Part shown: positions 11,865-12,646 of the stretch, piece after piece
How the letters are laid out: every line of letters begins with the position of its first letter
Position numbering within the stretch: position 1 is the stretch's first letter
Source: Archangium sp.
GTDB taxonomy: Bacteria; Myxococcota; Myxococcia; Myxococcales; Myxococcaceae
Assembly: GCA_016793585.1 (NCBI GenBank)
Contig: JAEUJR010001149.1
Location: 1-12,646, forward strand
DNA length: 12,646 nucleotides
Direction: 5' to 3'
Program-made: the position numbers and the translations under genes
Notes under the pieces: model-generated
Seen by the model: the letters and a program-made list of their open reading frames with translations, nothing else
Databases searched by the model: none
What the model was told of the DNA's origin: nothing

Positions 11865-12646
11865 ATGACCGCTCCTGTCGAAGTCAGAGGCATCTCGCTC
11901 GGTGACAAGAAGGCCGTCGAGGCCTTCATCGACGTGCCCTGGGTGTTGGGCATGACGAACGAGAAGAACTGGGTTCCGCCGCTCAAGGACGACTACCGCA
12001 AGCAGCTCGACCCGAAGAAGAGCGTCTTCCTCGCGCACGGAGAGCTCGCCGCGTGGATTGCGTACCGCGACGGCAAGCCCGTGGGCCGCATCAGCGCGCA
12101 GGTCGACTTCGACTACGACAAGACGTGGCCCGACGATCCGAAGACGTGCTTCTTCGGCTTCTTCGAGTGCATCGACGACGTGGCCGTGGCGCGCGCGTTG
12201 TTCGAGAAAGCCGAGGAGTGGGGCCGCTCGAAGGGCCGCGTTCGCCTGCGTGGCCCGTTCACGCTCGACTCGAAGGGTGAGGTCGGCCTGCTCGTCGAGG
12301 GCTTCGACATTCCCGCGATGATTGGCACGACGTGGAACCGCCCCTTCATGGACGCGCTCGTGCTCGCGGCCGGCTACCCCAAAGCGAAGGACCTCTTCGC
12401 GTGGTGGTACGACGCGAAGACGCCGATGGACGAGTTCACCAAGAAGGTGGCCGACAAGACACGCGCGCTGCCCAACGTGAAGATTCGCTTGATGGACAAG
12501 GGTGAGATTCGCCGCGAGGCGGGCATCATCAAGGACATCTACAACGAGGCCTGGCGCAACAACTGGAACTTCACGCCCTTCACGGACATGGAGCTCGAGG
12601 TCATCGCCAACGAGTACAAGATGTTCATCGACGAGCGCATCGCGTA
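11865..12646 (+). CDS. GNAT-type acyltransferase-like protein (YghO-like), 3' end outside window
   Basis: The frame is open from ATG 11865 to the right edge, giving 260 residues of a protein whose relatives are, as I recall, about 370-400 long. The visible part matches a widespread family of large GNAT-like proteins: 'NWVPPLKDDYRKQLDP' (35-50), 'GKPVGRISAQVDFDYD' (70-85), 'FFGFFECIDD' (96-105), 'RLRGPFTLDSKGEVGLLVEG' (127-146) and 'AAGYPKAKDLFAWWYD' (168-183). The family includes E. coli YghO, and I recall it being linked to bacterial ceramide synthases. A lipid N-acyltransferase role would suit a myxobacterium but is inference. GGAAG 5 nt before the ATG supports the start. It is probably cytoplasmic or membrane-associated; no signal peptide is seen. 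Confidence 0.82.
   Translation, partial: MTAPVEVRGISLGDKKAVEAFIDVPWVLGMTNEKNWVPPLKDDYRKQLDPKKSVFLAHGELAAWIAYRDGKPVGRISAQVDFDYDKTWPDDPKTCFFGFFECIDDVAVARALFEKAEEWGRSKGRVRLRGPFTLDSKGEVGLLVEGFDIPAMIGTTWNRPFMDALVLAAGYPKAKDLFAWWYDAKTPMDEFTKKVADKTRALPNVKIRLMDKGEIRREAGIIKDIYNEAWRNNWNFTPFTDMELEVIANEYKMFIDERIA

Noticed and set aside
9782..11986. 734-codon minus-strand open frame
   Set aside because: It lies opposite the envelope protein and lipoprotein genes, has no recognisable domain and has the Arg/Ser/Ala bias of a GC-rich antisense frame.

Overview
The window is high-GC DNA with dense, overlapping genes, and it reads as a myxobacterial chromosome (Myxococcota, probably the Cystobacterineae side). 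Three things point there: a secreted protein ending in a MYXO-CTERM-type tail (Cys-Gly-Cys, hydrophobic stretch, Arg-Arg-Arg), a TIGR02996 repeat-companion protein, and a cluster of ECF sigma factor, FecR/TPR regulator and VWA-type lipoprotein. This placement is inference from protein families; no rRNA or tRNA is present. I see no mobile element, CRISPR array or RNA gene.

Layout. (1) About 1-2144, plus strand: two overlapping AraC-family regulator genes, the first cut by the left edge of the window, followed by a small three-helix membrane protein. The overlaps of 14 and 4 nt suggest one operon. (2) 2147-5428, minus strand: a compact ureide (purine-degradation) operon. Its order of transcription is an allantoicase/OHCU decarboxylase fusion, 5-hydroxyisourate hydrolase, ureidoglycolate lyase and a TIGR02996/LRR-like protein. 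Together these enzymes would run 5-hydroxyisourate to allantoin and allantoate to glyoxylate plus urea. Urate oxidase and allantoinase are not in the window. Regions 1 and 2 converge with only 2 bp between stop codons. (3) 5468-about 7975, minus strand: a large secreted, surface-anchored MYXO-CTERM protein with Asp-Ser-Gly/Asp-Ala-Gly tandem repeats next to its anchor. (4) 8050-11785, plus strand: ECF sigma factor, one-pass FecR-domain protein with a TPR-like C-terminus, a predicted envelope/beta-barrel-like protein, and a lipoprotein with a VWA-like fold whose metal-site residues are degenerate. (5) 11865 to the right edge: the start of a GNAT-type acyltransferase-like protein.

The most notable signals are in region 4. 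A bipartite element (TGAGCCACTTT, 10 nt, GGCATGAA) occurs just upstream of both the sigma factor gene and the VWA lipoprotein gene with identical spacing. It looks like an autoregulated ECF promoter that joins the four genes into one envelope-signalling unit. The same region holds a partial duplication of a gene start that creates a small translationally coupled ORF. In region 2 the allantoicase-OHCU decarboxylase fusion joins two non-consecutive steps of one pathway.
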